A DNA stretch of 64,000 bases from Eretmocerus hayati (Eukaryota > Arthropoda > Insecta > Hymenoptera > Aphelinidae): NCBI GenBank assembly GCA_029851415.1, contig CM056741.1:63044282-63108281 (forward strand), read 5' to 3'. The notes beneath the pieces are model-generated. The model did not search any database and was not told the origin of the DNA. It saw only the letters and a program-made list of their open reading frames with translations. Shown here one piece after another: positions 1-13,100 of the stretch (its first letter is position 1; each line of letters begins with the position of its first letter). A program made the translations under genes and the position numbers.

Positions 1-1219
1 GTGTGCTATTAACTGTCTGGCAACGAGAAGCGACCTCCGTGAGATGCTTAGATGTAAAATAGACATCTCAAAAACTCATAAGTCCCTTGCATTTTTGCTT
101 CAACTTTCGAAATTACTTTAGGTGGACATGGTTTCGTAATGAATGAAAACACACCATTTTTAGATCTTTGAAAATCCTGTGAATCACTATTCTACAGGTT
201 CTTTGATGAAAATTATCCCTCTTGACCTGTTACGATTTTCGCTGGATTTTTACCACGACAGAGGTAGAAAATACCGTGTTATGGACGATGTTATCAAATA
301 CATAACATTCACAATCAAAAATCGAAGAACAGACTTTATGTCGAATTCCATTGACGGATGATTTTAATAAATTTTTCGGGGGAATGACCGTGAGGCTGCC
401 TAAGAATTCGTCGTACAAGAATTTTTCATATGCTCTAACTTCCTACTCCCCCGATCTCACAACGCAGCGTGCTTCCCCTCTCAAATTAAGACTGATCTAA
501 TTGCAATATTTTTCCGACCAAAATTCAAACTCTGTCTCTAACAGAATATATCTAAAGATCGGTTTTTTGGAAGATTTTTGAGGATTTGCGTCAATCTCCT
601 CGGAACGCAGGTCAATCTCACTAACTCATGACAAAATATAGACATAGTGATGCCATCGCAAGAGTGAAAAGTATTGTCTCTTCATCCCTTTGCTCCTAAA
701 TTCACATTTTTAGTAGCACTTCGCAACCCGTAAGATAGAAAAACTATCTGCCTCGATTTCACGATGCCATTTCAGTATCGGAATAAGCATGCAAAAATCA
801 GGCAGAAATTCTAATTCTTAAGCATTCGATTGATTTCATGTAACGAAGAGTACAAAAATATAATTTAAAATTGACTCAAAATCGATGAATTTTACAAAAC
901 TATGTTTTTGAGGGAATATTGAGATCTTACCAATATTTTTTTAAGGATGCGAACAAAAAAGGCGAGCCATTGCGAGAATCTGAAGATCAGGTATGGAAAT
1001 GTTATTATCTACCATCATGTTTAACACGTTCACTGCGAAGGCAGTTTTTTGACATCTTCATTTGTTCATCTCTGACACTTTGATTGATGCAGTCATATGA
1101 GGCTGAACTCTTCTCCAACTCATCATTTATGCCCTCAACAAATTAAACCATCACGAAAAATTGCCATTGAGAATATTTCTTTGGCCAAATATGAATCAAG
1201 AAAGGTTGAGAAGCGGAAA
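1..1219. other. AT-rich stretch without recognised gene
   Basis: Only short open frames and no convincing acceptor-exon-donor triplet were found on either strand. If the plus-strand micro-exon gene that begins visibly at 4111 extends further left, its first exons should lie here or outside the window, but I could not identify them. Confidence 0.4.
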
Positions 1220-1605
1220 ATCTTGAGCCCTAACATAATGAAAGTGTTAAAAAGTAAGACCTTAGACCGCGGCATCCCGAAATCATCACTATCGTATTTT
1301 TTCTTGGGGTCAGAGATTGGGTACAACTTATGTGGAGAACATAGCGCGATGATTCCGTTAGTTTTGTGCGAGCCGCGGAATCGTGAGACTTATTGGAGAT
1401 TGGCTCAGAATTCTTCAATTAGTTGCAGAGCCATGATGCGATAATTTTTTAGTGTCGCATGTGATGTGAGGCGAAGCAATAAGTGCCGAGTTGTGGAGTG
1501 ATGTAGTTTTGCGGAATCGAGTTCGTGAGTCCGGTTGAGCTGAATTGTCGAAGGTTCGACAGTGGTGTCATGCCAGGGACAGGCTGGCGCGTATGCAACA
1601 ATATT

Positions 1606-2650
1606 GGGAGTGTCGGACCACGTCGCGCCAGTCCCAAACTGGTCCCGAACCGGTCCTGGTGCGATGCCGTGCAGGTCCCGTGGGAGTGTCGGACCACGTC
1701 ACGCCAGTCCCGAACTGGTCCCGAACCGATCCCAGTGCGGTGTCGTGCAGGTCCCACGGGAGTGTCGGACCATGTCGCGCTAGTCCCAAACTGGTCCCGA
1801 ACCGATCCCAGTGCGGTGTCGTGCAGGTCCCATGGGAGTGTCGGACCACGTCGCGCCAGTCCCCAACTGGTCCCGAACCGATCCCAGTGCGGTGTCGTGC
1901 AGGTCCCGTGGGAGTGTCGGACCACGTCGCGACAGTCCCAAACTGGTCCCGAACCGATCCCAGTGCGGTGTCGTGCAGGTCCCACGGGAGTGTCGGACCA
2001 CGTCGCGACAGTCCCAAACTGGTCCCGAACCGATCCCAGTGCGGTGTCGTGCAGGTCCCATGGGAGTGTCGGACCACGTCGCGACAGTCCCAAACTGGTC
2101 CCGAACCGATCCCAGTGCGGTGTCGTGCAGGTCCCACGGGAGTGTCGGACCACGTCGCGCCAGTCCCCAACTGGTCCCGAACCGGTTCTGGTGCGATGTC
2201 GTGCAGGTCCCACGGGAATGTCAGACCACGTCGCGCCTCTCCCAAACTGGTCCCGAACCGATCCCAGTGCGGTGTCGTGCAGGTCCCACGGGAGTGTCGG
2301 ACCATGTCGCGCCAGTCCCAAACTGGTCCCGAACCGATCCCAGTACGGTGTCGTGCAGGTCCCACGGGAATGTCAGACCACGTCGCGCCTCTCCCAAACT
2401 GGTCCCGAACCGATCCCAGTGCGGTGTCGTGCAGGTCCCATGGGAGTGTCGGACCACGTCGCGACAGTCCCAAACTGGTCCCGAACCGATCCCAGTGCGG
2501 TGTCGTGCAGGTCCCACGGGAGTGTCGGACCACGTTGCGCCACTCCCAAACTGGTTCCTTACCGGTCCTGGTGCGATGTCGTGCAGGTCGCATGGGAGTG
2601 TCGGACCACGTCACGCCAGTCTCAAACTGTTCCCGGACCGGTCCTAGTTT
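1606..2650. repeat. 76-bp GC-rich minisatellite, about 13.75 copies
   Basis: Units begin with GGGAGTGTCGGACCACGTC at 1606, 1682, 1758, 1834 and so on to 2594, with an exact period of 76 wherever checked. The last unit is partial. Variation is mainly at a few columns, such as CGCGCCAGT versus CGCGACAGT and CGATCCCAGT versus CGGTCCTGGT, shuffled between units. Because 76 is 3x25+1 and the unit has no stop codons, long open frames arise in several frames on both strands; these are not evidence of a protein. Confidence 0.95.
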
Positions 2651-3123
2651 TCCACAGGAATGAAATCAACCATCACGCGAATGCAGAAAAAAGTACTGAT
2701 CTGACGTACTGCATCTGGACACTAGACAAGATTTCAAGATTTGCATACTTGAAAAGAATGAATCAAGGCCAAATTCTGTGAGGCGGGTTACTGCAGTCAT
2801 TCCCAGCTGCGGCGTGCGACGGCGACGCGACGCAGATCAAGCGCTGAACCAAGGCAACGCGAAATCGCCGACCTCGAAGAGCGCGGGCTCACTTGCCAGA
2901 AACAACAAAAGACAGCGTTTACATACGCGCCAGCCTGCAACAATTAGTGCCCTCGCGTGGCGTCTGCTCGTTCTCGCGAAAACATGTCAACATGCGACCC
3001 GGCCGGGACCTTGATTAGAAAAAGCCTAGACGGTCTGATGCTCCACGGCCAACCCCCCGCATGGCACGCTGTCGAGCCTTTCACAATTGCGCTGAACCGG
3101 ACTCACGAACTCGATTCCGCAAA

Positions 3124-3225
3124 ACTTGCACCGCTTTACGGCAAGAAGGAAACTATATTTTGTTAAACTTTGTAAAGGGCTACATAGCCCGTATATTGAT
3201 AAAATAAAATAAAATAAAATAAAAA
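3124..3225 (+). mobile_element. 5'-truncated non-LTR retrotransposon tail
   Basis: A roughly 100-bp insertion interrupts the right arm of the foldback. It contains a short hairpin (AAGGGCTACATAGCCC) followed by an (AAAAT)n tail that runs into AACTACATC. AAAAC-type sequence lies on both sides, consistent with a target-site duplication. The homologous left arm (around 1510) reads straight across the insertion point, which defines the insert. A related tail in reverse orientation lies near 40187-40240. Confidence 0.65.
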
Positions 3226-3490
3226 ACTACATCACTTCACAACCCGGCACTTATTGCTCCGCAGCACACCACTGCGACACTAAAAAATTAAGGCATCGTG
3301 GCACTGCAACTAATTAAGGAATTTTGAGCAATCTACAATAAGTCTCACGATTCCGCGGCTCGCACAAAACTGACGGAATCATCGCCCTACATTCCCCACA
3401 TAAGTTGTACCTAACCTTGGACCATCAATAAACATTCGAAAGTGATGATTTCGGGAAGGCAGCGTGATGGTCCATGATGGTGAATTTTTA

Positions 3491-4110
3491 ACCCGCATGA
3501 TGGCAAATCGGGATGAAATTGATTAGCCAAGCATTAAGTCAGATGACATTGAATCTCTCTGAAACTAAAATGCAAGAATCGCAATAACGCGGGCATTTGG
3601 AATTTTTATTCTCGGGGAGTACTTTACAATTCCGTTGGATGAATCTATCAAGATAGGCTGTAATTTATGAATTGAATGAGGATTCGAGCTCACAATAGTA
3701 GTTTAATCATTCGCTCCACCTTGAAGCAGTGCCAATTTTCATAATTCGCGTTTCAGATTACTTACACTCGTCCACTTTCAATCAGATTCGAATCACCTTA
3801 AACTCCAATGCTCAAAATATACTTGCTCTCTTACAAACCTACATGATATGTGTTCATTATTCAAACCATTAGCCAATTTCCACCACGGTATGCTCTAGGG
3901 TACGAACCAGGAATCTTCCTGTTTGAGGACAATATGAACCAATAAAATTAGAAATTTCACCGAAAATCGTCTCAATTTTGTCAAAACTATCCATGTACAA
4001 TGATTCAGTTGAGAACGAAATTTGAAAACATTCCATTTTCATTGGATGTTGAAGATGAACGTGATGTTCAAAAGATCTATCCCTCAAAACACTTCCAATA
4101 TTGATTGCAG
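3491..4110. other. Non-coding stretch, no feature recognised
   Basis: AT-rich sequence immediately left of the first visible micro-exon, presumably intron or upstream DNA of that gene. It ends in the acceptor TTGATTGCAG at 4101-4110. Confidence 0.4.
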
Positions 4111-4170
4111 GTATATGGTCAAACGGATGGTGAAACTGGAAAAGATGGATTGATCGTTGTTGGTTCAGAG
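4111..4170 (+). CDS. Micro-exon 1 (first visible)
   Basis: Acceptor ATTGATTGCAG and donor GAG|GTAAATG bound 60 nt in phase 0, reading VYGQTDGETGKDGLIVVGSE. Upstream exons were not found. Confidence 0.55.
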
Positions 4171-7100
4171 GTAAATGCTTTCATAAATGACTTCTTTAGA
4201 ATTACGAGTTGAGAGAATATCTGAGAACCTCATATACTAAAAATGATCAGTTTCAAGATACTGACTCTTCTTCTCTCTGTACAGGCTGATACAAAACCAA
4301 CTCCAAGCAGCCCGTGGTTGGTAAGTTTCGATCACAATGCTTCTTTTTCTTTTAATGAATAATCTATCCACTGTTGTAATCCATGATTCTTGCAGCCTTT
4401 TTATGATCGGCCTGACATACAACTCCACGATCCAACGGTAAGGATGAACGAAAATTATGACAATTCTAATCCATCTCATGCTCTACATTAATATTTTTCA
4501 TGTAGTTCCCGAAGCCTGGTGACGAATTCACAACTCTTAAAAGTTCTTTCTTAGAGGTAATATATTTCGCATATTTCAGTAATTTTTATCGTGAAAATAA
4601 AAGCCTAAAGATCAATGTTGAAGTTCGAGAATCAGCAACAGTCCTGGTTTTCAAAGGTAATGCACTAGAGTTAGTAGGATATATTTAGATATATTCAGAT
4701 CTATGAAGATACCACAAAATAGCCTGCACAGCCATTACAGAAAACGATTCATCAAAGTGTTTGTGTTGATCCGAGATCCCCGGTATCAATTTAGCACCTT
4801 GCCGCAAAATTTGATCATCGTAATAACTCATCATGAATTTTCATACCCATCAAACGCAGCTGAGTCAAATCATTCCTTCTGCAAAGGTGTCCAGTGTTTG
4901 AATTTTATCTGTTCTACTGAAAACATGATATAATTATGAGCCGGTACATTTTGCCTGTTGCAACACCAACGGCGTTGTTCAATTCGAGGTGAGCGCTGAA
5001 TCGAGCGCCCATTCATGTACATATGTGAATAGTATCGAGTGGCCGAAAATTGAATTGAAGACAATCCCTGGTAGAAACAAGACCATTTTTTCTGGCCACC
5101 TATGCAATACATAGCTATAGTAGCAATACGTCGCAGTGTGACTTGGCCTATTTTTGGCCAGGTATACTTTAGCATGAACGAGTCATGGCATTGTCTTTGA
5201 TGTATAATGGTAAAAACAGCCAAATCGCAAGGCACTTATTATTAAAACAAGATTTCTTGACAGAGCTTCCATCGCTCTAATCATCTGAGGAAGATGCATC
5301 CCCTGTAGAACCACAAAACCATCGGGAAGATATCAAGAAACCAACTCCAATATCATATGAGTCAAATGCAGAGTTGATGATAGTTTCCATCCTTATCCCT
5401 GAACCGTACACAATTTTTTAACACTTACTTAATATTACACCGTTTCCTAACAGTTCAAAAATTTAGTACAGTGTAGGGATAAGGATGGAAACTATCATCA
5501 GCTCTGCATTTGACACGTATAATGATATTGGAATTATGTTCTTGATATCTTCCCGATGGCTTTGTGGTTCTAAAGAGGTCGTATGTTCCCCAGACAATGA
5601 GAGCGATGAAAGCTTTGTCAAGAAATCTCACTTCAATAATGAGTACCTCGCAATTCGGCCGTTTCTACTGTAAGGTATTGTTTTTAGTTGAACATAAAAT
5701 TCTGCTAGGTGCGAGGTTGTCGTCGCCCACCTCGATATAAAAGTAGGCTCTGAGAGTCCGGGTCATGGATTTGACTAAAACTTCGGTCATTTTCTTCCTC
5801 TAATCGCCAGCGCCCAAGCGTTTAGATCACGGTCTTTCTTTTGGTGACTATACGGAGAGAATTCCCACATTATTGGCGAGATCCATGGCCCGCACTCCCT
5901 AAAACTTCCTGGTGAGTTACAAACAGGTAGTTAGAAAGGCGCTTCCCACACTCGTCTCATCTTTGATTTCCAGAGCACATCGGGAGCTACCAGTGAAGGC
6001 AATTTCAATGATCAAGGAAATAATTCTCCAGTAAATATCAGTGTTCTTTGTTATGTTTTGTTTGTATGATATGTTCGAGAACTAATCAATAATCTGTTTC
6101 CGGAGGTAGGAGATAACAAAATCCAGTGGGTGAGTTCGACAAATTCTCAAATTATGTAGTCTAGTAGTTCGTCTGAATGGTTCTTTTTGCATGCGTATCA
6201 CAGCAAAGTTATGTATTGATTACGAAATGGCACAACGTGAATATCCTTAATCAAGGGAGGAACAACAATCAGTGCAAGGCAACCATGATTTCACGGTTTC
6301 CTCCCAATTTGATGAGTGATCCAACTAATTATCATCAAATGCGATGCTTCGATTTATATAGGATCGGGCCATAATGTCACGATTTAGCAATTTTTCAATA
6401 CTATATGTTGATCACACTGTAATCTCGTCCGTGGTCAGACATGAAAGTGTCATTACAGAAATCAATTAGAAGAGTGTGAAATAGAAGATAAAAGTACCTT
6501 CCCAACTGTTCAGAACAATGTGTAAGGAGGTACTGATGATTTAGTTGTACTCACATTCATGTAACTCGTCAGATTGGCATAACGTTGGATGAATTTAAAA
6601 CAGCACAATCAAACGGTTCGGGTTCATCATAAGAAAAAATGCAATCAATTCTTCACTGCCACGAGGAAAATATTTTCTCTGCCATTGATGAATAAGTGTG
6701 AATTTCTGCAAATCTTCCTCTTGTCTTTGCACGTAGTGCCGAGGTTGTTGAAGTAAGATGTCAATTGTTAGAGAAAGGCCTCTAAATACCCTCTGTCAAT
6801 AAAACTTATGTGAATTTTCATAATTTTATCCGGGGAAGGCTGTGTTTCAAATTGGTCCCAGTTCTTGCACAATAACTTTAAGCACCACAAAGGCTATTAC
6901 AGAACTCGCGCTATTCAGAAAATATACTTGTCAGAGTACCCAAAATAGTCATACCCGCACAAGACCGGAAAAATGTTACTATATCCGGCAAATAATACTT
7001 CTCTCGTTTTTAAGTCCCGACCAGAATTACAACATTTGGGTTGCTTCAAGATATTGGCAATAGCACCTTGCTTTTCATACGCACATGTCTTTTCAGAAAC

Positions 7101-10100
7101 TAAGACCTGTTCCTGGTGGGAACAAACAACCTTCGCAAACTTCAGCTCAACAGCAACTAATAGAGTCGTATCCACAAGGTGTGCCACCCTTATCTTCTGC
7201 AGTTAGTCAGCCACTGGTCTCACTTCCGCAGGAATCTTTTGTGGATCAGTCCCAGCAACCTTCGACAGTTCCATCACCCATACCACCTCAGTATCCAGCA
7301 ACCCAGGTACCTCCAAATAGTTTCAAAAAAAAATGATTCAACGCATGATGATGCCACGATAGTAGTTACTCGCGGTTTTGTGGGTGCAGCGAGCCTCGCG
7401 ATCAAATGTACTAATCGTACCTCTGAGGTACGAATAGGGTTTGAACTTGTCTGAATAACTCGAACTCGTCGAAAATAAAAGTGCATCACAAATAGTCCGG
7501 AAGCTGGATCGACTTTCGTGTGCACTTAGAGCGCTCACCTCGGAACAAAAGTTTTGAACGTATTTTCCAGCGTAGAATCCGAATCCGTTGTTATTAATCC
7601 GGTAAGTGATGGGGATGACCTTCAAAAGTGTTCTTTTGACCTAACTATGGCTTCTCTGCGATTACAGCTAGGATGACTTATCGATATGGCTCAAATTATT
7701 CTTAATGATAAGTGGAATTATAAGTATCGGAACATGTATGTAATCATGAGTATTTGACACTTCGAGCTCGATATACAGGGTGTACTAGCCTCAAATTGGC
7801 TTTTTGAATCAAAACGGTTTCGTACATCTGCAGTTCTCTCACATGGGACTAATATGACTACGAGAATGTCGCGATTGTATCATGACATTCTGATGTGACA
7901 AATGAGACTCGCGAAAGTCGTGAGAATTGCCCACTTGTGAGTCGGTATACGCAGGGTGTTGAGACGCGAAATAGGCTTTTGCGTGCTCAAAATGACTCTA
8001 TGGGACCCCTCCCAGCTATGATTCTCTCACATGATTCTAGTATACTATATGATATATCACATCTGAATAGTATTTTTCGATTTGAGGGTAGGAAGTTTAG
8101 TTTTGCTTTTCAAGTGATTGTTTTCGATCCGAGCCCTGGCGAGGGTCGGAATTAGCACGAGTGGAGCAGAACACTTCAAGCCATAGTATCGAAATACGTT
8201 TTGCGATCGACTTGGCGTAAAGTGAGCGAAAACTACCGTGTGTAAAGCAGTGTTTTACGCGCAGACGATCGAAGAATAATCATATGAGAGGTTCTACAGA
8301 ACTGTTGACATTTGGGCTACTGCAAAATAAAATTTTTTTTTCATGGCACGCGTCTGGAATCAATTTTAGTGGTAACTCTAACCTCAAAAATGAGTGGGGA
8401 AGTGCGTGCCCACTGATTTGGAAGGATGTTATTTTTATACCAACCAAAAACGATCTCAAACGTCCAAAGGATTTTTAGATACTCCCAGTCGAATGTAAAC
8501 CTATCGGATCATTCACGCACTGCTAGATGTGGTTATCGTTCAGATTTTTGAGTAATTTTGACTGAAAATCAACGAATTTTTCACCTCTCACCAGCTCGTT
8601 CTTACACCAAGAGGAGTATTCATGGAAAATATCTCTGAAAACTAGAATCATTTCAAACTAATATTTGTGTTCGATCGATACGATCAAGCACTGTATTTAT
8701 CACTGGCGGGAATTACAAATGATTGAAATTCAATTGATCGGCTTTTGCCAGTAGCATTGTGTCAACAAATTTCGCTGACTCATGTCATAGATCGAGTTGA
8801 ATTACTTCAACTCGGACTATGCACCTCCAAGCCTCGAATAGTTGCGAGGTTAACTTGGAGGATTTTGATGGAAAGAAGGGTGAGAACGGCAAAAGCCGAT
8901 CAATTGAATTTCAATCATTTAGAATCATTTCAACGCGTCTTTCTATGGATCGGGATCGTGATAATATTTACTCGAATACCAAGGTCCCAGAGTATTTTTT
9001 GATCGACGATTTGGGGCAAAACACGTCAACTGTCCTGGGTTGCTTTTTGGAGGGTCAAACGTGTAGTTTTGAGCTATCTGTGGAGGCCGTAGACCCCACG
9101 TAGAAAAAAATCAATGACATCATTTCCGACGTATTTTTGCCTCAGCTTTCCGGTGGCGGGGTTTGTTCTTCGGTTTGGTGCCACTATAACCTCGAAAATT
9201 AGTAATCGAGTTTTGAAATGGCAATAACTCAAACTTACCCCTTTTTTCGGCTGTTTTGACATCTCCAATAGAAAGATCAGGAAATTTTACACCGAATTAG
9301 CTCTCTAAAGAATGGGGGTTCTTCAGTTTTCGCTAGGAGTCAAGCAACGATAAAATTACGAGTGGCCATTCACGTGCTGTTTACGTTTCGCGGGTGTACT
9401 AGTCCGTTCAACTTGACGCAGGGAAATAATCAATCGAGGCATCTTCGACGTATTTTTGACTCATCTTTCTGATGGAAAGCTCCGTTTTTTCTAATTTAGT
9501 TCAACATAACCTCAAGTAAAGGAAATTATAAGTCGAAAATGTTCGAACTCAAACTAACCAATTTTTTCGTCTTCTCGATAGCCTGATTCGAAAGAATGGA
9601 CAATTCTCAATGTAATTGACGATTCTTTGTGTAATTCACAATCTCTAGTGATGAAATAGAGTCCGAATGACTAGATTCCTGCTTCTACGAGGAACGAAGT
9701 AGTGAATAACTGAGTCCTCGGCGTACGCGTGACATTACGAATGCTTCTCTTCTTCATAATATCATTTCCCATGGGAATAGTCAGAAAACCGATTATAAGA
9801 CACTACTCCATCATAAACATGAATTAATTCCCCAAATATTGTCATCAAAAAGACGAAAAAGTAGGTTGAATTCAGTTAAGATCCTTTAGATGCATGATTC
9901 TCGTTTTTTGAGGTTATATTAAATCAAAATGAATAAACGGAGCTCTCCATCGGAAAGATGAGATAGAAATACGTCGAAGATGCCTTGATTGATTATTTCC
10001 CTGCGTTAAATTGAACGGCCCAGAATGCCGGCGAAAGGTAAACAGCACGTGAATGACCACTCGTACTTTCATCGTTGCATTACTCCTAGTGAAAATCGGA

Positions 10101-13100
10101 AAACCCTCGTTTTCCAAGACCTATTTCGAAGTAGAATTTGCTGATATTTCGATTGGAAATGTCAAAAAGCCGAAAAAAGGGGTAATTTTGAGTAACTGCC
10201 ATTTCAAAACTTGATTGCTAATTTTTGAGGTTATGGTGGCATAAAACCGAAAAACAAACCCGGCTATTGGAAAGCTGAGGCAAGAGTACGTCGGAAATGA
10301 TGTCATTGATTTTTTTCTACGTGGGGCCTACGGTCTCTACAGATGGCACAAAACTACATGTTTTACCCTCCAAAAAACAATACAGGACAGTTGACGTGTT
10401 TTGCCCCATATAAGGGGTGCTGATGGCGAGAGTAGTAATAACCACGAGAAAGAGCTCCATATTCTGTCTCGTCAGATGAAAGAGAAGGATAGATAAAAAT
10501 ATTTCCTTTTTCAATATGAAAGGTATGTTCTACAATTTTTTCCCCTTCGAAGCTTTAAATTCAAAGCGCCATACAACCTTCCAGCCAAACTCCTCTTAGA
10601 TTGATTGAAATCTCTCAGCCTTCCTTTTTCGACTTTTTTCTTCTCCAATTGCTTCTCTCGTCTAAGTCTCGATTTTTCCCTATGAACTCGAGCATTGTTT
10701 TCATGATTGTCCATGAATTAATAATATTGAATATCCTATCACAATCGACAACCCAGCACCACGCAAGCTATTTTCATGTATCTAACCTAGAATCCTTTCA
10801 AAATTGGTTTAATGCTCGATTTGCCCAGAACTGTCGCTAATGCCCGAAACCGATAATTATAGCAGAGCTTAGAATCAGGAAACAACTAGTTGCGCAAATA
10901 TCTACAAGCCCCGCCCCCTTCCGTACACAGACCTCCAAAATTCTATCCAATGTTTACCAATTAGCACAAACATACACATCTACAGCATAATGCCTGTGTC
11001 TATGTTTGATGAGCTTGTACGAAAAGCGCGAGCTCTCGAATTCCTGCTGCTCGAGGTCTGGCGCCTCGTCTGTGATTCTTCAATTGAAAATTTTTTAAAT
11101 CAAATCTATGGTGGCCTTTGAAGGTAAAATGGGTTTTCTGGTGTGATTTATCTGTTTCCAAGATGATATGAGCGATTGCAACCTCATAGAAGTGCTAAAA
11201 CGGGCTCTATCACATCAACCCCATCGATACAATTTTTGTAATGCTTCTCACTCAAATAACATTCCATATCAGGACATGGAAACTATAGGATATTGTTCAA
11301 AAAAGGCCGGAGAAAAATGGGCAAGACATTCCAGGAGCGTGCCCCCCTTCTCCCTCTCGTGCCGTGGAAATTTGACCTTTTTCAGTCGAGTGGGCGCATG
11401 AACTGACCCATCTTCTTGATGCTATCATTTAAACGCAATTGGTCGCACGCACCCAAACCAAACGGGATATTATTGGTGTTGTTTCAAGCTATTGAAATCC
11501 GTTTTGATCATGTAACTATCGCAAATGTTATTTGTTTTTATAAGCTAAGTGCGGGGAATCTGAAATTTTTGTCAAAACCCGGTTACGCGACTTCGACGTT
11601 TGTTTACGAATGCCACGTTAGAGGCACGCGTCTGAAACCAATCTTTTCTCAATATATAGGGTGCCTAAAATGTCACTGAATTTTGGCCGAATTTTTCGAG
11701 CAATGTTATTTTTGCAGCAGGCTGAAGGAATCAAAAAACGTCGCGAGTACGCTAAGAGATACCCAAGAAATGAGAGTTGAGGGCCGTGCTGTGGATAACC
11801 AGATTCTTTTGACAGAAGAGCGAATAGAGTACACATTCCGAGGCCCTGGAACCGATCCAAATCAACTCCGACAACTTGATAATCTTCTGAAGGTTAAGGG
11901 ATAGCGTGCAGTACGCCTAATGTGGAAAATTCTGTAGAACCTCTCATATGCGTCTGAAGACTTCCAATCGTTACATCATTTGGTCGGTTTTTTTTTTGAC
12001 AAAGTTTTGTTGTATTATACTGAGGCATAAAAGGTCCGGCGCTTGCACTTTGTAACTCACCCTTCTCAAGTACCGTGAATCGGGGTGAATGTGGACCACT
12101 TTTGACCTTCCACTGTGATTTTCTTGGTCTTATTCATACCAAAACACATACTCTCGCATATACTATGGGTAGTAAAAATTTGAGTCTTGAGCTCAGCCAC
12201 AAGATCCCGGTGTCAGATTTTGACTTTGACCCCACTGTTTTTCAAAATCTGCAAAAAACAGAGTGGACACATTCACCCCGTCCACTATGCTTGTGAGGAC
12301 TCAACTCTGCTGGATAATCCGCTTCACTCGAATTCATGAGCTATCGAGATGAAACATCGTAATTTCCTAAGCTAGAAGATGTGCCTACCTGTTTTTTACT
12401 TGAATGCGAAGGGGTGGAGGGGGGAGGACTTGAATGCAGAAAAAAAATAAACACGGATTATACCGAAAAATGAACTTGGGGTGTCCGGGGCATGAGTCCT
12501 ACTGCCACCTGGAAAACACTTGTTAGGCATTCTTTGCGCGCATACCTGGAGTTTCAGCCTAACCCCGGGTCTGGGAACAAGTGCTGGGATCTCTGAGGCT
12601 GAATTTTGGTTATAATCGGGTGAGTGCCAAAATGTAGGAATTTCGCCAAAATCACGGTTTTGGGGTAGTTTGCGGTTCTGCTGCCATGTTGAGAATACTT
12701 GTAGTGTATTACGCCCTCGACTGACAAGATTTTGAGCTCAATCCCACGTCTTGGAATCAATTTTTGCCAGAAAATACGATTTTTCACATTCAAAATTGCA
12801 GAAAATTGAATGTAGAACCTCGGGTTCGCTTTGAGCGGGATTTTTCATCGTATATTTTAAAAGTTCAGACAATTTTACGTTGAAACCATGTGATCCGAAT
12901 TTCTTTAGGGAGATTTCGTACTCATAAATGAGTTCCGAGATGATCTCGTGAATGTGTCATCTCAGCAGGCGCCCCGAAAGCGTTAAAGGGCTGAATTTCC
13001 ATGTGATCTTGATTCGATATAATTAATCGTTGCAGATCCCGTTTCAAAGCATGAATTTCAACTCTGCGGGTGGTCATTTCATAGGGAATTTCGTCAGCTT

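Larger units (their letters stand above)
1230..3490. mobile_element. Foldback element with inverted arms around a 76-bp minisatellite
   Basis: The segment at about 1230-1590 is repeated in reverse complement at about 3045-3490. Shared landmarks are the stretch around the word GAGCCGCGGAATCGTGAGAC, the pair AACTTATGTGG and CCACATAAGTT, and GAATCGAGTTCGTGAGTCCG. Between the arms lie the 76-bp tandem array and about 400 bp of GC-rich unique DNA. The right arm is interrupted by a roughly 100-bp retrotransposon tail (about 3124-3225) that the left arm lacks. No transposase frame is visible, so this is a non-autonomous foldback. The arms are clearly diverged, indicating an old copy. Confidence 0.75.

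Noticed and set aside
1449..2781. Long overlapping open frames (up to 418 codons) on both strands
   Set aside because: They are translations of the stop-free 76-bp minisatellite; the same peptide blocks appear in all frames and have no protein-like conservation.
4630..4660. Possible 21-nt exon QQSWFSK before GTAATGC
   Set aside because: Phase 0 and a donor are present, but the acceptor lacks a pyrimidine tract; too short to support.
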